From Microbacterium sp. LWS13-1.2 (GTDB lineage: Bacteria; Actinomycetota; Actinomycetes; Actinomycetales; Microbacteriaceae), in assembly GCF_040144835.1 (NCBI RefSeq), contig NZ_CP151632.1, positions 310,001 to 374,000 of the forward strand: a stretch of 64,000 nucleotides of DNA, given 5' to 3'. Within the stretch, counting starts at the first letter, position 1. The number at the start of each line of letters is the position of its first letter. The notes beneath the pieces are model-generated. The model did not search any database. It saw only the letters and a program-made list of their open reading frames with translations, and was not told where the DNA came from. Made by a program: the position numbers and the translations under genes. Positions 56,372 to 64,000 of the stretch are shown one piece after another.

Positions 56372-57082
56372 TCAGCCTGTCGGTCCGCCGCCGTCGGGTC
56401 GCAGCGGCGCGGCGGGGTCGACGAGACGGAGGCGGTGCGCGAGGATCACTGCGTGCACGCGGTCGCGGGCGCCGACCTTCGACAGGACCCGCCCGACGTG
56501 CGTCTTCACGGTCGACTCGCTGACGAAGAGATGCCGCGCGATCTCCGTGTTCGTCATCCCCTGAGCGATCGCCAGGAACACCTCGCGCTCCCGCTCGGTC
56601 AGCTCGGACGTGGGGTCGGCGACCGGAGGCGTCGGCGCGAGCAGGGCGCTCGGCGCGGCGTGCAGCCGCTCGATCAGGCGGCGGGTCACCGCTGGCGCGA
56701 GCACGGCATCGCCGCGGTGCACCGCACGGATCGCCGCCGTGAGCTCGCCGCGCTGCACGTCTTTCAGGAGGAAGCCGCCGGCGCCGGCGTCGAGGGCGCC
56801 GAACGCGTACTCGTCGAGGTCGAACGTCGTGAGCACGAGCACACGCGTCGCGGGGTGGGCGGCGACGATCTCGCGCGTCGCGGCGATGCCGTCGGTGCGC
56901 GGCATCCGGATGTCCATGAGCACGACGTCGGGGGAGTGCTCGGCCACGGCCCGCACGGCCTCATCACCGTCGGCGGCCTCGCCCACCACCTCGAACTCGG
57001 GCTCCGCCTCGAGGACGAGGCGGAAGCCGAGACGGATCAGCTCCTGGTCGTCGACCAGCAGGATGCGGACGGCGTCGGTCAT
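56372..57082 (-). CDS. NarL/LuxR-family response regulator
   Basis: A 236-residue two-component regulator: a receiver domain with ILLVDDQELIRLGFRL, the phosphorylated Asp in DVVLMDIRMP, and the Lys in GGFLLKDVQ, followed by a LuxR helix-turn-helix (SELTEREREVFLAIAQG, NTEIARHLFVSESTVKTH). ATG 57082 overlaps the stop of the kinase gene (ATGA), a classic histidine-kinase/regulator operon. Likely targets are the adjacent ABC genes, which is inference. Confidence 0.94.
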   Translation of the reverse strand: MTDAVRILLVDDQELIRLGFRLVLEAEPEFEVVGEAADGDEAVRAVAEHSPDVVLMDIRMPRTDGIAATREIVAAHPATRVLVLTTFDLDEYAFGALDAGAGGFLLKDVQRGELTAAIRAVHRGDAVLAPAVTRRLIERLHAAPSALLAPTPPVADPTSELTEREREVFLAIAQGMTNTEIARHLFVSESTVKTHVGRVLSKVGARDRVHAVILAHRLRLVDPAAPLRPDGGGPTG

Positions 57083-58377
57083 GGGTTCTCCTCCCCGGGT
57101 TCGAGGCCGGCGGTGCCGGTCGTCGCGGGCGCCGGGAGAGACGCCCGCACGATCCAGCGCCCGCCCTCCGCAGGTCCGGCCGTCAGTTGCCCGCCGACGT
57201 GCGCGGCGCGCTCGCGGAGGCCGGGCAGTCCGTACCCGCCGCGGGAATCCGCTGCCGATTCGGGGCGCGCGTGAACGCCGTCGTTGATGATCTCCACGTC
57301 GACGTCCTCGCCCACGACGATGCGCACGTCGATGCGGGACGCGGCCGGCGCGTGGCGCATGGCGTTGGTCAGCGACTCCTGCACGATCCGCGTCACCGCG
57401 AAGCGCACCTCCGCGGGGACGGAGTCGATCCGCCCCTCCGTGTGGAGGCGCACCGGGAAGCCGGCACGCTGCGCCGCCTCCACCGCGTCGCCCGCCGTCG
57501 CGGGCAGGATCGGCGACAGCGGTGCGCTGGGCGACGGGTCGGGGTCGCGCAGCACACCCAGCATCGCCCGCATCTCGGTCAGCGCGCCGCGCGCGGTCGC
57601 GGCGATCTGCTCGGTCGCCACGCGAGCGCGCGCCGGATCCGTGGTCGCGGTCGCGCCCTCTGCCAGGGCGACGACGACGGTCAGGTTGTGCGACACGATG
57701 TCGTGCATCTCCCGCGCGATGCGCGTGCGCTCGGCCGCGGCTCCCAACCGCGCCTGCTGGTCGCGCTCGACGAGCAGCTGCCGTGAGCGGTCGATGAGAG
57801 CCTCGAGATACCGCCGCCGGTTGCCGACGTTGACGCCGATCAGCGCGGCGATGAGCAGGACGACGACTGCCGACACGAGCGTGGTGACGAGGGACGTCAG
57901 CTCGGACGGCAGAGCGAGCGCCGCGATGGCCGTGGACGCCGTCATCGCCGCGGTCGCTGCTCCCAGCGCGATCCAGCAGGCCCGTGCGGAGCGGTACACC
58001 GCGACGGCGTAGAGGGCGAAGGCGGGGAGGAGATGGGATGCCGGGACCAGACTCGGCGGAAGGACCAGCACCGGCACCATGGTCACGACGAACACCGCGA
58101 GCGGTCGGTGACGGCGGAGCATCAGCGCTGCGGACGCGAGCAGGATCAGACCGACCGCGAGCCAGACCTGTGCGTCCGTCGGCGGCGCACCGAATTCCGC
58201 GCGGAGCGTGACGGCCGGAGCCGACAGCACCAGGGCGACGAACGCGATGAGTGCGTCGGCGATGCGGCGGTGCCGCGCCCAGTAGCGGCGGAACAACCCG
58301 GGCTCGCGCGGCAGCAGCAGGCCGTCGTCGGCGCCCGGTGGGGCGCCGACGACGGCCGTGAGCGTGCGACGAGGCAT
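57079..58377 (-). CDS. NarL-type sensor histidine kinase
   Basis: A 432-residue membrane kinase. About six hydrophobic segments (residues ~40-190) replace a large sensor domain, followed by the HisKA_3 box with IAREMHDIVSHNLTVVVALA (phospho-His) and the ATPase domain with VRIVQESLTNAMRHAP-like block (VTRIVQESLTNAMRHAPAA) and GGYGLPGLRERA. It resembles kinases that control antibiotic or cell-envelope ABC exporters (LnrJK-like). No extracellular domain is evident, so it may sense within the membrane. Confidence 0.92.
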   Translation of the reverse strand: MPRRTLTAVVGAPPGADDGLLLPREPGLFRRYWARHRRIADALIAFVALVLSAPAVTLRAEFGAPPTDAQVWLAVGLILLASAALMLRRHRPLAVFVVTMVPVLVLPPSLVPASHLLPAFALYAVAVYRSARACWIALGAATAAMTASTAIAALALPSELTSLVTTLVSAVVVLLIAALIGVNVGNRRRYLEALIDRSRQLLVERDQQARLGAAAERTRIAREMHDIVSHNLTVVVALAEGATATTDPARARVATEQIAATARGALTEMRAMLGVLRDPDPSPSAPLSPILPATAGDAVEAAQRAGFPVRLHTEGRIDSVPAEVRFAVTRIVQESLTNAMRHAPAASRIDVRIVVGEDVDVEIINDGVHARPESAADSRGGYGLPGLRERAAHVGGQLTAGPAEGGRWIVRASLPAPATTGTAGLEPGEENP

Positions 58378-58387
58378 CCGGCCGACT

Positions 58388-59191
58388 CTACGCGTCGCGG
58401 GTGCGCAGCACCGTCCAGCCGCCGATGAGCAGCACGACGACCCAGCCGATCAGCGCGAGGAGCGACGGCAGGATGTCTTCGGCGCCGGGAGTGGAGATCG
58501 TGCTGGCGGCTGCCATGGGCAGGTACTCCCCGAGGTCGACGATCCACTGCCACGCCTCGCCGGCCATGGCGAACATGCTCGTGACGATGGGCAGGACGAA
58601 CAGGAGGCCGACGGTCGCCGCGATGGCTCCCGCGCCGTTGCGGATCAAGAAGCCCCACCCCAGCCCGATGAGCGTGAACGCCATCATCGACAGCACGCCG
58701 TAGGCGAGAGGGATCCACGACTGCGCGGCATCCGACCAGTCGATCTGCTCGGAGAGCAGCGGTGAGGTCGCGAGGATCGCGATCGCGTACATGACGACCG
58801 TCGTCGCGGCCATCAGCGCGCTGACGACGACCGCCTTGGCGGCGAGCACAGTGCCGCGGCGAGGGTCCGCCGTCAGGGTGGAGCGGATCATGCCGGTCGA
58901 GTATTCGCCCGTGATCGCGATGGCACCGAGGATGCCCGCGACGAGCATCGTGAACTGGGTCGGGGTGAGAATGGCGCTCACGGCGGGGAATCCCGGTCCG
59001 AACGACGCGGATGCCGCCGCGATCATCATCGAGATCCCCACCGAGAGGGCTGCCGCGATGCCGAGCGACCACCAGGTCGACCGCAGGCTGATGAGCTTGA
59101 GCCACTCGCTGCGGATGAGGTGGCCGAATGTCAGACGATGGGCGGTGGCGGCCCGCGTCGCGTGAGTCGGAGGAGCGGTGAGGGTGGTCAT
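58388..59191 (-). CDS. ABC transporter permease (ABC-2 type)
   Basis: A 267-residue protein with six membrane segments (VTRIIxx-free; SLGIAAALSVGISMMIA, FTMLVAGILGAIAITGEY, VVVSALMAATTVVMYAI, and three more). The SEWLKLISLRSTWWSLG start and ITGEYSTGMIRSTL segment are typical of ABC-2 efflux permeases, often for peptides or bacitracin/lantibiotics. ATG 59191 overlaps the ATPase gene stop (ATGA). Only one permease is encoded, so it probably works as a homodimer. Confidence 0.9.
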   Translation of the reverse strand: MTTLTAPPTHATRAATAHRLTFGHLIRSEWLKLISLRSTWWSLGIAAALSVGISMMIAAASASFGPGFPAVSAILTPTQFTMLVAGILGAIAITGEYSTGMIRSTLTADPRRGTVLAAKAVVVSALMAATTVVMYAIAILATSPLLSEQIDWSDAAQSWIPLAYGVLSMMAFTLIGLGWGFLIRNGAGAIAATVGLLFVLPIVTSMFAMAGEAWQWIVDLGEYLPMAAASTISTPGAEDILPSLLALIGWVVVLLIGGWTVLRTRDA

Positions 59192-60099
59192 GAGATCTCC
59201 TTGGAGGCGTACTCGACGGCTTCGCCGGTGAGGGCGAGATAGGCGTCCTCGAGCGATCCGGTTCGTGAGGTGAGCTCGTGCACCGGGATGCCGAGCGAGG
59301 CGGCGAGGTCGCCCACGACGGCGGCGGTGACTCCCGAGATCTCGGCGGCGCCGGGCTCGGTCGCGGTCACCGCGATGTCGGCGCCGGCCAGCGCCGCGAC
59401 GAGTTCGGTGAGGCGCGGGGAGCGCACCGCCACGGTGTTGGTGGTCCAGGCGCGCACCAGCTCGGAGAGCTCGGCGTCTGCGAGCACCCGGCCGCGGCCG
59501 AGGACGATGACGTGATCGGCGGTCTGCGCCATCTCGCTCATCAGGTGGGAGGACAGCAGGACCGTGCGCCCTTCGGCCGCGAGATAGCGGACGAACTGGC
59601 GCACCCAACGGACGCCCTCGGGATCGAGCCCGTTCACCGGCTCGTCGAGGATCAGGGTCCGGGGGTCGCCGAGGAGGGCCGCGGCGATGCCGAGCCGCTG
59701 GCCCATGCCCAGCGAGAACTTCCCGGCGCGCTTGCCGGCCACGGATCCGATTCCGGTGAGCTCGATGACCTCGTCGACCCGCGCATTGCCGATGCCGTGG
59801 GTCGCGGCCATCGCGCGCAGGTGGTTGCGGGCCGAGCGGCCCGTGTGCACCGCCTTCGCGTCGAGCAGCACCCCGACCTCGGTCAGCGGCGCGCGCAGCC
59901 GCGAATACGGCTCTCCACCGACGGTGACGGTGCCCGACGTGGGCCGGTCCAGGCCCACGATCATGCGCATGGTGGTGGACTTGCCGGCACCGTTCGGACC
60001 GAGGAACCCGGTCACCTTGCCCGGCTGCACCGTGAACGACACGTCCGATACGGCGGTCTTGTCTCCGAATCGCTTCGTGAGATTCTCTGCAACGATCAT
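59188..60099 (-). CDS. ABC transporter ATP-binding protein
   Basis: The 303-residue ATPase partner of the permease. Walker A GPNGAGKST, the signature FSLGMGQRLGIAAALLGDPR, Walker B LILDEPVNGLDPEG, and the H-loop SSHLMSEMAQTADH are all present. The Gln-loop region VLLDAKAVHTGR and the C-terminal extension are like BcrA/NatA-type drug or ion exporters. It starts at 60099 and overlaps the permease. Upstream lies the two-component pair on the same strand side. Confidence 0.92.
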   Translation of the reverse strand: MIVAENLTKRFGDKTAVSDVSFTVQPGKVTGFLGPNGAGKSTTMRMIVGLDRPTSGTVTVGGEPYSRLRAPLTEVGVLLDAKAVHTGRSARNHLRAMAATHGIGNARVDEVIELTGIGSVAGKRAGKFSLGMGQRLGIAAALLGDPRTLILDEPVNGLDPEGVRWVRQFVRYLAAEGRTVLLSSHLMSEMAQTADHVIVLGRGRVLADAELSELVRAWTTNTVAVRSPRLTELVAALAGADIAVTATEPGAAEISGVTAAVVGDLAASLGIPVHELTSRTGSLEDAYLALTGEAVEYASKEIS

Positions 60100-60189
60100 G
60101 CTCCCACGCTAGGAGCGGGCGGCTTCGGGCGCGTCCACCTGGAGGACGAGAGTGCGCCACGGCGAGTGGTACCACGGTGCCGGAACGAC

Positions 60190-60247
60190 GGATGCCCCGG
60201 CCGAACCTGAGCCCGTGAACAGGCTCAGGCGACGGGCCGGGGCATCC
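60190..60247 (-). terminator. composite terminator after pepN
   Basis: An outer 13-bp stem (60190-60202 with 60235-60247) encloses an inner 8-bp stem CCTGAGCC/GGCTCAGG (60206-60213 with 60222-60229, loop CGTGAACA). It begins 10 bases after the pepN stop. The inner part resembles the CTGAGCC-type REP-like repeats common in Microbacteriaceae and other bacteria. Confidence 0.7.
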
Positions 60248-60256
60248 GAGTGCCGG

Positions 60257-62803
60257 CTACTGGGCGTCGCGGTCCTGCACCGAGAGGGCGCGCTCGATGC
60301 CCGCGAGGTTCTCGGCGACGAGTCGGCGCAGCGCCGGGGCGGCGTCGGCATTCGCCTCGAGCCAGGCGCGCGTGGCGTCGCGCAGGGCGACGTTCGCGAG
60401 CGGCGCGGGGTAGAGCCCGACGATCAGGTACTGCGCGATCTGATAGGTGCGCGAGCCCCAGATCGGCAGCAGTGCGTCGAAGTAGCGCGCGACGAAGCCG
60501 TCGAGCAGCTCACGGCCGGCCGGGTGCACGAAGCCGAGCGCGGCGGCCCGGACGATCGTGTTCGGCTGGTCGTCGCTGTCGACGAGCGACGACCACGCGG
60601 CGGCCTTCGCCTCGGCCGAGGGCAGCGCGGCCTTGGCCTGGGCGGCGAACTCGCCGCCCTTGGCGGTGTTGTCGGCTGCGAGCGCGGCGTCGATGTCGTC
60701 CGCCGTCACGACGCCGCCGGCGGCGAGCGACACGAGCAGCTGCCACGACAGGTCGGTGTCGATCGCCAGGTCGGCGAAGGCCACCTCGCCGTCGCGCACC
60801 TGACGCACCTTCTCCCACTGGCTCGGGGTGGCGGCCGCGGAGGCGAATGCGGTGACGAACTGCAGCTGGCTGTCACTGCCGGCCTCTGCCGCCTCGGCGA
60901 GCTTCCAGAGTGCGTCGGCGACGTGGGTGCGGGTGACGTCGCGCTTCTCGGGCGCCACGTACGAGTTCGCCGCGAGCTGCAGCTGGGCGAGCGTCGTGCG
61001 CACCGTCGTCGATTCGGTCTCGGCGCCGATGTTGCGCAGCACCAGGTCGATGTAGTCCGACGCAGATGCCTCGGCGTCGCGCGTCTGGTCCCACGCGGCA
61101 CCCCACACCAGCGAGCGGGCGAGCGGGTCGCTGATCTTGCCGAGGTGGTCGATCGCGGTCTGCAGCGACTGGTCGTCGAGGCGGATCTTGGCGTATGCCA
61201 GGTCTTCGTCGTTCAGCAGCACGAGCGCGGGGCGCTTGCGGCCCTTGAGCTCGGGCACCTCGGTCAGGTCGCCGTCGACGTCGAGCTCGATGTGGTGCAC
61301 GCGCACGAGGGCGTCACCGTCAAGATCGTAGAAGCCGACGCCGAGACGGTGCGGTCGGATGGTGGGGTAGTCGGCGGGCGCGGTCTGCACGATCGCGAAG
61401 CGGGTGATGGTGCCGTCGACATCCGTCACGATCTCGGGCGACAGCGTGTTGACGCCCGCGGTCTCGAGCCACTTCTTCGACCACGTCGAGAGCTCACGGC
61501 CGCTGGTGACCTCGAGCTCGGAGAGCAGGTCCGACAGCTCGGTGTTCGACCACTCGTGCTTCTTGAAGTACGCGCCCACACCGGCGAAGAACTCGTCGAT
61601 GCCGACCCAAGCGGCCAGCTGCTTGAGCACCGAGCCGCCCTTTGCGTACGTGATGCCGTCGAAGTTGACCTGCACGTCCTCGAGGTCGTTGATCTGGGCG
61701 ACGACGGGGTGCGTGGAAGGCAGCTGGTCCTGGCGGTACGCCCAGGTCTTCTCCATGGCGTTGAAGGTCGTCCACGCCTCTGTCCACTCGGTGGCCTCGG
61801 CGGTGGCGATCGTCGACGCCCACTCGGCGAACGACTCGTTGAGCCAGAGGTCGTTCCACCACTTCATGGTGACGAGGTCGCCGAACCACATGTGCGCGAG
61901 CTCGTGCAGGATCGTGACGACGCGACGCTCCTTGACGGCATCCGTCACCTTCGAGCGGAAGACATACGTCTCGGTGAAGGTCACCGCGCCGGCGTTCTCC
62001 ATCGCACCCGCATTGAACTCGGGGACGAACAGCTGGTCGTACTTCGCAAACGGGTAGGCGTAGTCGAACTTCTCCTCGAAGTAGGAGAAGCCCTGACGCG
62101 TCTTGTCGAAGATGTAGTCGGAGTCGAGGAACTGCCAGAGGCTCTTGCGGCCGTACACGCCGAGGGGGATGACGCGGCCCGACGAGCTGGTGAGCTCGGA
62201 GAACGTCGCCTCGTAGGGGCCGGCGATGAGCGCCGTGATGTACGACGAGATGCGGGGAGTGGGCTCGAAGCGCCACGTCGCGGTGCCATCGCCATGCGCC
62301 GTGGGCTCGGGGGTGGGGGAGTTGGAGACGACCTTCCACGGCTCGGGCGCGGTCACCGTGAAGGCGAACGTCGCCTTGAGGTCGGGCTGCTCGAACACCG
62401 CGAAGACGCGGCGGGAGTCGGGAACCTCGAACTGCGAGTAGAGGTACACCTCGCCGTCGACCGGGTCGACGAAGCGGTGCAGGCCCTCGCCCGTGTTCGT
62501 GTAGAGGCAGTCGGCGTCGATGACGAGCTCGTTGTCGGCGGCGAGACCGTCGAGCGCGATGCGCGAATCCGCGAAGGCGGACACCGGGTCGATGGATCGG
62601 CCGTTGAGGGTGATCTCGCGCACGGAGCGCGCGATCAGGTCGATGAACGTCGCGGCACCAGCGGTGGCGGTGAAGCGGACGACGGTGCGCGATCCGAAGA
62701 TCTCGGCGCCCTTCGTCAGGTCCAGCGCGATCTCGTAGGACTGCGTGTCGACGATCGCGCGGCGCTCCTGCGCCTCGATGCGGGTGAGATTCTCTCCAGG
62801 CAC
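60257..62803 (-). CDS. pepN: aminopeptidase N (M1 family)
   Basis: A broad-specificity zinc aminopeptidase of the cytosol. The 848-residue protein has the M1 signature: the substrate motif FNAGAMENAGAVTF and the zinc motif HELAHMWFGDLVTM with the distant Glu in WLNESFAEWAS, and the catalytic Tyr region SYFEEKFDYAYPF. The GTG at 62803 (MPGENLTRIEAQERR) has GGGAGCAAG upstream. Its likely -10 box, TAGGCT, begins with the stop codon of the upstream sulP gene. Confidence 0.95.
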   Translation of the reverse strand: MPGENLTRIEAQERRAIVDTQSYEIALDLTKGAEIFGSRTVVRFTATAGAATFIDLIARSVREITLNGRSIDPVSAFADSRIALDGLAADNELVIDADCLYTNTGEGLHRFVDPVDGEVYLYSQFEVPDSRRVFAVFEQPDLKATFAFTVTAPEPWKVVSNSPTPEPTAHGDGTATWRFEPTPRISSYITALIAGPYEATFSELTSSSGRVIPLGVYGRKSLWQFLDSDYIFDKTRQGFSYFEEKFDYAYPFAKYDQLFVPEFNAGAMENAGAVTFTETYVFRSKVTDAVKERRVVTILHELAHMWFGDLVTMKWWNDLWLNESFAEWASTIATAEATEWTEAWTTFNAMEKTWAYRQDQLPSTHPVVAQINDLEDVQVNFDGITYAKGGSVLKQLAAWVGIDEFFAGVGAYFKKHEWSNTELSDLLSELEVTSGRELSTWSKKWLETAGVNTLSPEIVTDVDGTITRFAIVQTAPADYPTIRPHRLGVGFYDLDGDALVRVHHIELDVDGDLTEVPELKGRKRPALVLLNDEDLAYAKIRLDDQSLQTAIDHLGKISDPLARSLVWGAAWDQTRDAEASASDYIDLVLRNIGAETESTTVRTTLAQLQLAANSYVAPEKRDVTRTHVADALWKLAEAAEAGSDSQLQFVTAFASAAATPSQWEKVRQVRDGEVAFADLAIDTDLSWQLLVSLAAGGVVTADDIDAALAADNTAKGGEFAAQAKAALPSAEAKAAAWSSLVDSDDQPNTIVRAAALGFVHPAGRELLDGFVARYFDALLPIWGSRTYQIAQYLIVGLYPAPLANVALRDATRAWLEANADAAPALRRLVAENLAGIERALSVQDRDAQ

Positions 62804-62875
62804 TGCTCTTGCTCCCAGGGGTGAGGGGTTTCGGATGCCACGGCCGACGCTGCTGGCGCCGGCGACAACCGTCCC

Positions 62876-62881
62876 AGCCTA
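62876..62881 (-). promoter_or_regulatory. -10 box TAGGCT for pepN, sharing the sulP stop codon
   Basis: TAGGCT on the minus strand at 62881-62876. Its first three bases are the TAG stop of the sulP gene. Transcription would begin near 62868, giving a leader of about 65 bases before pepN. Confidence 0.4.
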
Positions 62882-64000
62882 CGCGGTGAGTCCCCGCGGC
62901 TCACGACGCACGTGGCTCCGCGCGTGCTCGACCGCGGCGGGGAGGGTGTCGAACAGGTGGTTGTGATGCCGGAGCGAGTCGAGCACTCCGACGGTCCGGA
63001 ACAGCTCCTCGTGGCCGGGCTGTACGCCCTTGATGAGCACCGTCACCCCGCGCCGCTCGAGCGACTGGACGATCTCGGTGAGGATGCGCGCCCCGGACGC
63101 GTCGACGAGCTCGAGCTGCGACATCCGCAGGATGACGACCGACACCCCGCTGATGTGCATCACCGTGTCGAAGACCCGGTCGGCCGCGGTGAAGAACAGC
63201 GGGCCGTCGATCCGCACGATCGCGATGCGCTCGTCGCCCGGCTCCGGCGCGCCGGCGAGCGCTTCGCGCTGGACCCCGGTCGCGCGCGAGACGCGGCGCA
63301 GAGCGACGACGCCGGCGAAGACGACGCCGATCGCGACCGCGACGATCAGGTCGAACGACACCGTGATCACTGCAGTGACGATGAACGCGGCGGCGTCGGA
63401 CCGCGTCGACCGCAGGACCGAGCGCACCGTCCGCGCGTGGACCATCCGCAGCGCCGTGACCATGAGCACCCCGGCGAGGGCGGCGAGCGGGATGGCGCCC
63501 ACCGGCCCCGCTGCGACCAGCACGACGCCGACGAGCACCAGCGCGTGCACGATCGATGCGAGCCGCGTGCGTCCGCCGGAGCGCACGTTGACGGCGGTGC
63601 GCGCGATGGCCCCTGTCGCAGGCATCCCGCCGAGCAGCCCCGAGCCGATCGACGCGATGCCCTGCCCGACGAGCTCGCGATCGGGGTCGTACGGCCCGGT
63701 ATCGGCCAATGATGCGGCGACCCGCGCCGAGAGCAGCGACTCGAGGGCGGCGAGTGCCGCCACGGTGAGCGCGGGGACGGCGAGCTCGCCGAGCGTGGCC
63801 GGATCGAGCATGGGAAGGACCGGCAGGGGCAGCGAGGACGGCAGCACGCCGATCGTGGCGAGCGGCGTGGCCAGCACGGCGGCGAGCACCGTGGCGAAGA
63901 CGATGCCGATCAGCGAGCCGGGCAGCGCGGCGTGGATCCGTGGCGCGACCAGCATGCATGCCGCCACGATCGCGGCGGCGCCGGCCGCCCACGGCACGTA
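62879..64000 (-). CDS. SulP family anion transporter with STAS domain (5' end outside window)
   Basis: The C-terminal 373 codons of a SulP/SLC26 transporter. Visible features are the last part of the membrane region (about six or seven segments, such as LIGIVFATVLAAVLATPLA and AIARTAVNVRSGGRTRLASI), the conserved GSGLLGGMPATGAIARTAVN motif, and a C-terminal STAS domain (VVILRMSQLELVDASGARIL). Whole members are about 500-570 residues, so some 130-200 are missing. The anion (sulfate, bicarbonate or other) is not known. Confidence 0.9.
   Translation of the reverse strand, partial: YVPWAAGAAAIVAACMLVAPRIHAALPGSLIGIVFATVLAAVLATPLATIGVLPSSLPLPVLPMLDPATLGELAVPALTVAALAALESLLSARVAASLADTGPYDPDRELVGQGIASIGSGLLGGMPATGAIARTAVNVRSGGRTRLASIVHALVLVGVVLVAAGPVGAIPLAALAGVLMVTALRMVHARTVRSVLRSTRSDAAAFIVTAVITVSFDLIVAVAIGVVFAGVVALRRVSRATGVQREALAGAPEPGDERIAIVRIDGPLFFTAADRVFDTVMHISGVSVVILRMSQLELVDASGARILTEIVQSLERRGVTVLIKGVQPGHEELFRTVGVLDSLRHHNHLFDTLPAAVEHARSHVRREPRGLTA

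Noticed and set aside
60152..62824. 890-residue open frame on the plus strand
   Set aside because: It lies entirely opposite pepN, which has an unmistakable M1 signature. High-GC genes often leave long open antisense frames. The composition is Arg/Gly/Val-rich with no domain.

Overview
The window is about 64 kb of high-GC (near 70 % by eye) chromosome from an actinobacterium. It is most like the Microbacteriaceae and probably Microbacterium. The support is the protein sequences, the conserved order rplS-lepB-rnhB-DUF2469-yraN-comM-dprA-xerC-M23-rpsB-tsf-pyrH-frr-cdsA, GatCAB amidotransferase genes, GlgE-type glucan metabolism, and many genes whose start codon sits six to seven bases after a TAnnnT -10 box (leaderless mRNA style). 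Genes are packed tightly with many ATGA, GTGA and TGATG overlaps. I see no insertion sequence, prophage, CRISPR array, rRNA or plasmid-type gene. This is essentially core chromosome.

Layout. 1-3.7 kb: treY (5' end outside the window) and treZ make trehalose from glucan. 3.7-5.1 kb: map and a small membrane protein. 5.1-19.5 kb: the rplS to cdsA housekeeping cluster (ribosomal proteins, EF-Ts, UMP kinase, ribosome recycling factor, signal peptidase, RNase HII, ComM/DprA/XerC DNA processing, CDP-DAG synthase), then a DivIVA-domain protein, a secreted transglycosylase-like protein, a small zinc-binding protein and a hydrolase. 19.5-23.6 kb: an AI-2E family permease, a large unknown membrane protein/lipoprotein and a thioredoxin-TPR protein. 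23.6-30.0 kb, minus strand: glgX, glgE and glgB, which with treYZ form a trehalose-glycogen cycle.

30.1-35.3 kb: cysteine desulfurase and mnmA (tRNA 2-thiolation), ligA and a YciI protein. 35.3-40.5 kb: an acyl-CoA ligase divergent from gatC-gatA-gatB, which ends in a tandem terminator. 40.5-44.9 kb: dinB, a GerW-like protein, a nucleotide kinase-like protein, the minus-strand group metallopeptidase-clpS-DUF2017, tRNA-His(GTG), orn and tRNA-Arg(TCT). 44.9-49 kb: small unknown genes, a divergent YczE/MocR pair, an ssb and a lipoprotein.

49-64 kb: ettA, two thioesterases, an unknown protein, an FAD-dependent dehydrogenase, a truncated globin coupled to an MscS channel, a NarL-type two-component system, an ABC exporter, pepN, and a SulP anion transporter cut by the window end.

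The window is ordinary in gene content. The points most worth a second look are regulatory: an exact six-base -10-to-start spacing repeated at eight genes, two promoters whose -10 box begins with the upstream gene's stop codon, a hairpin that encloses both stop codons of a convergent gene pair, dyads in two divergent promoters, and a strongly over-represented word GGATGCC/GGCATCC. I found nothing that qualifies as a clearly new biological system.
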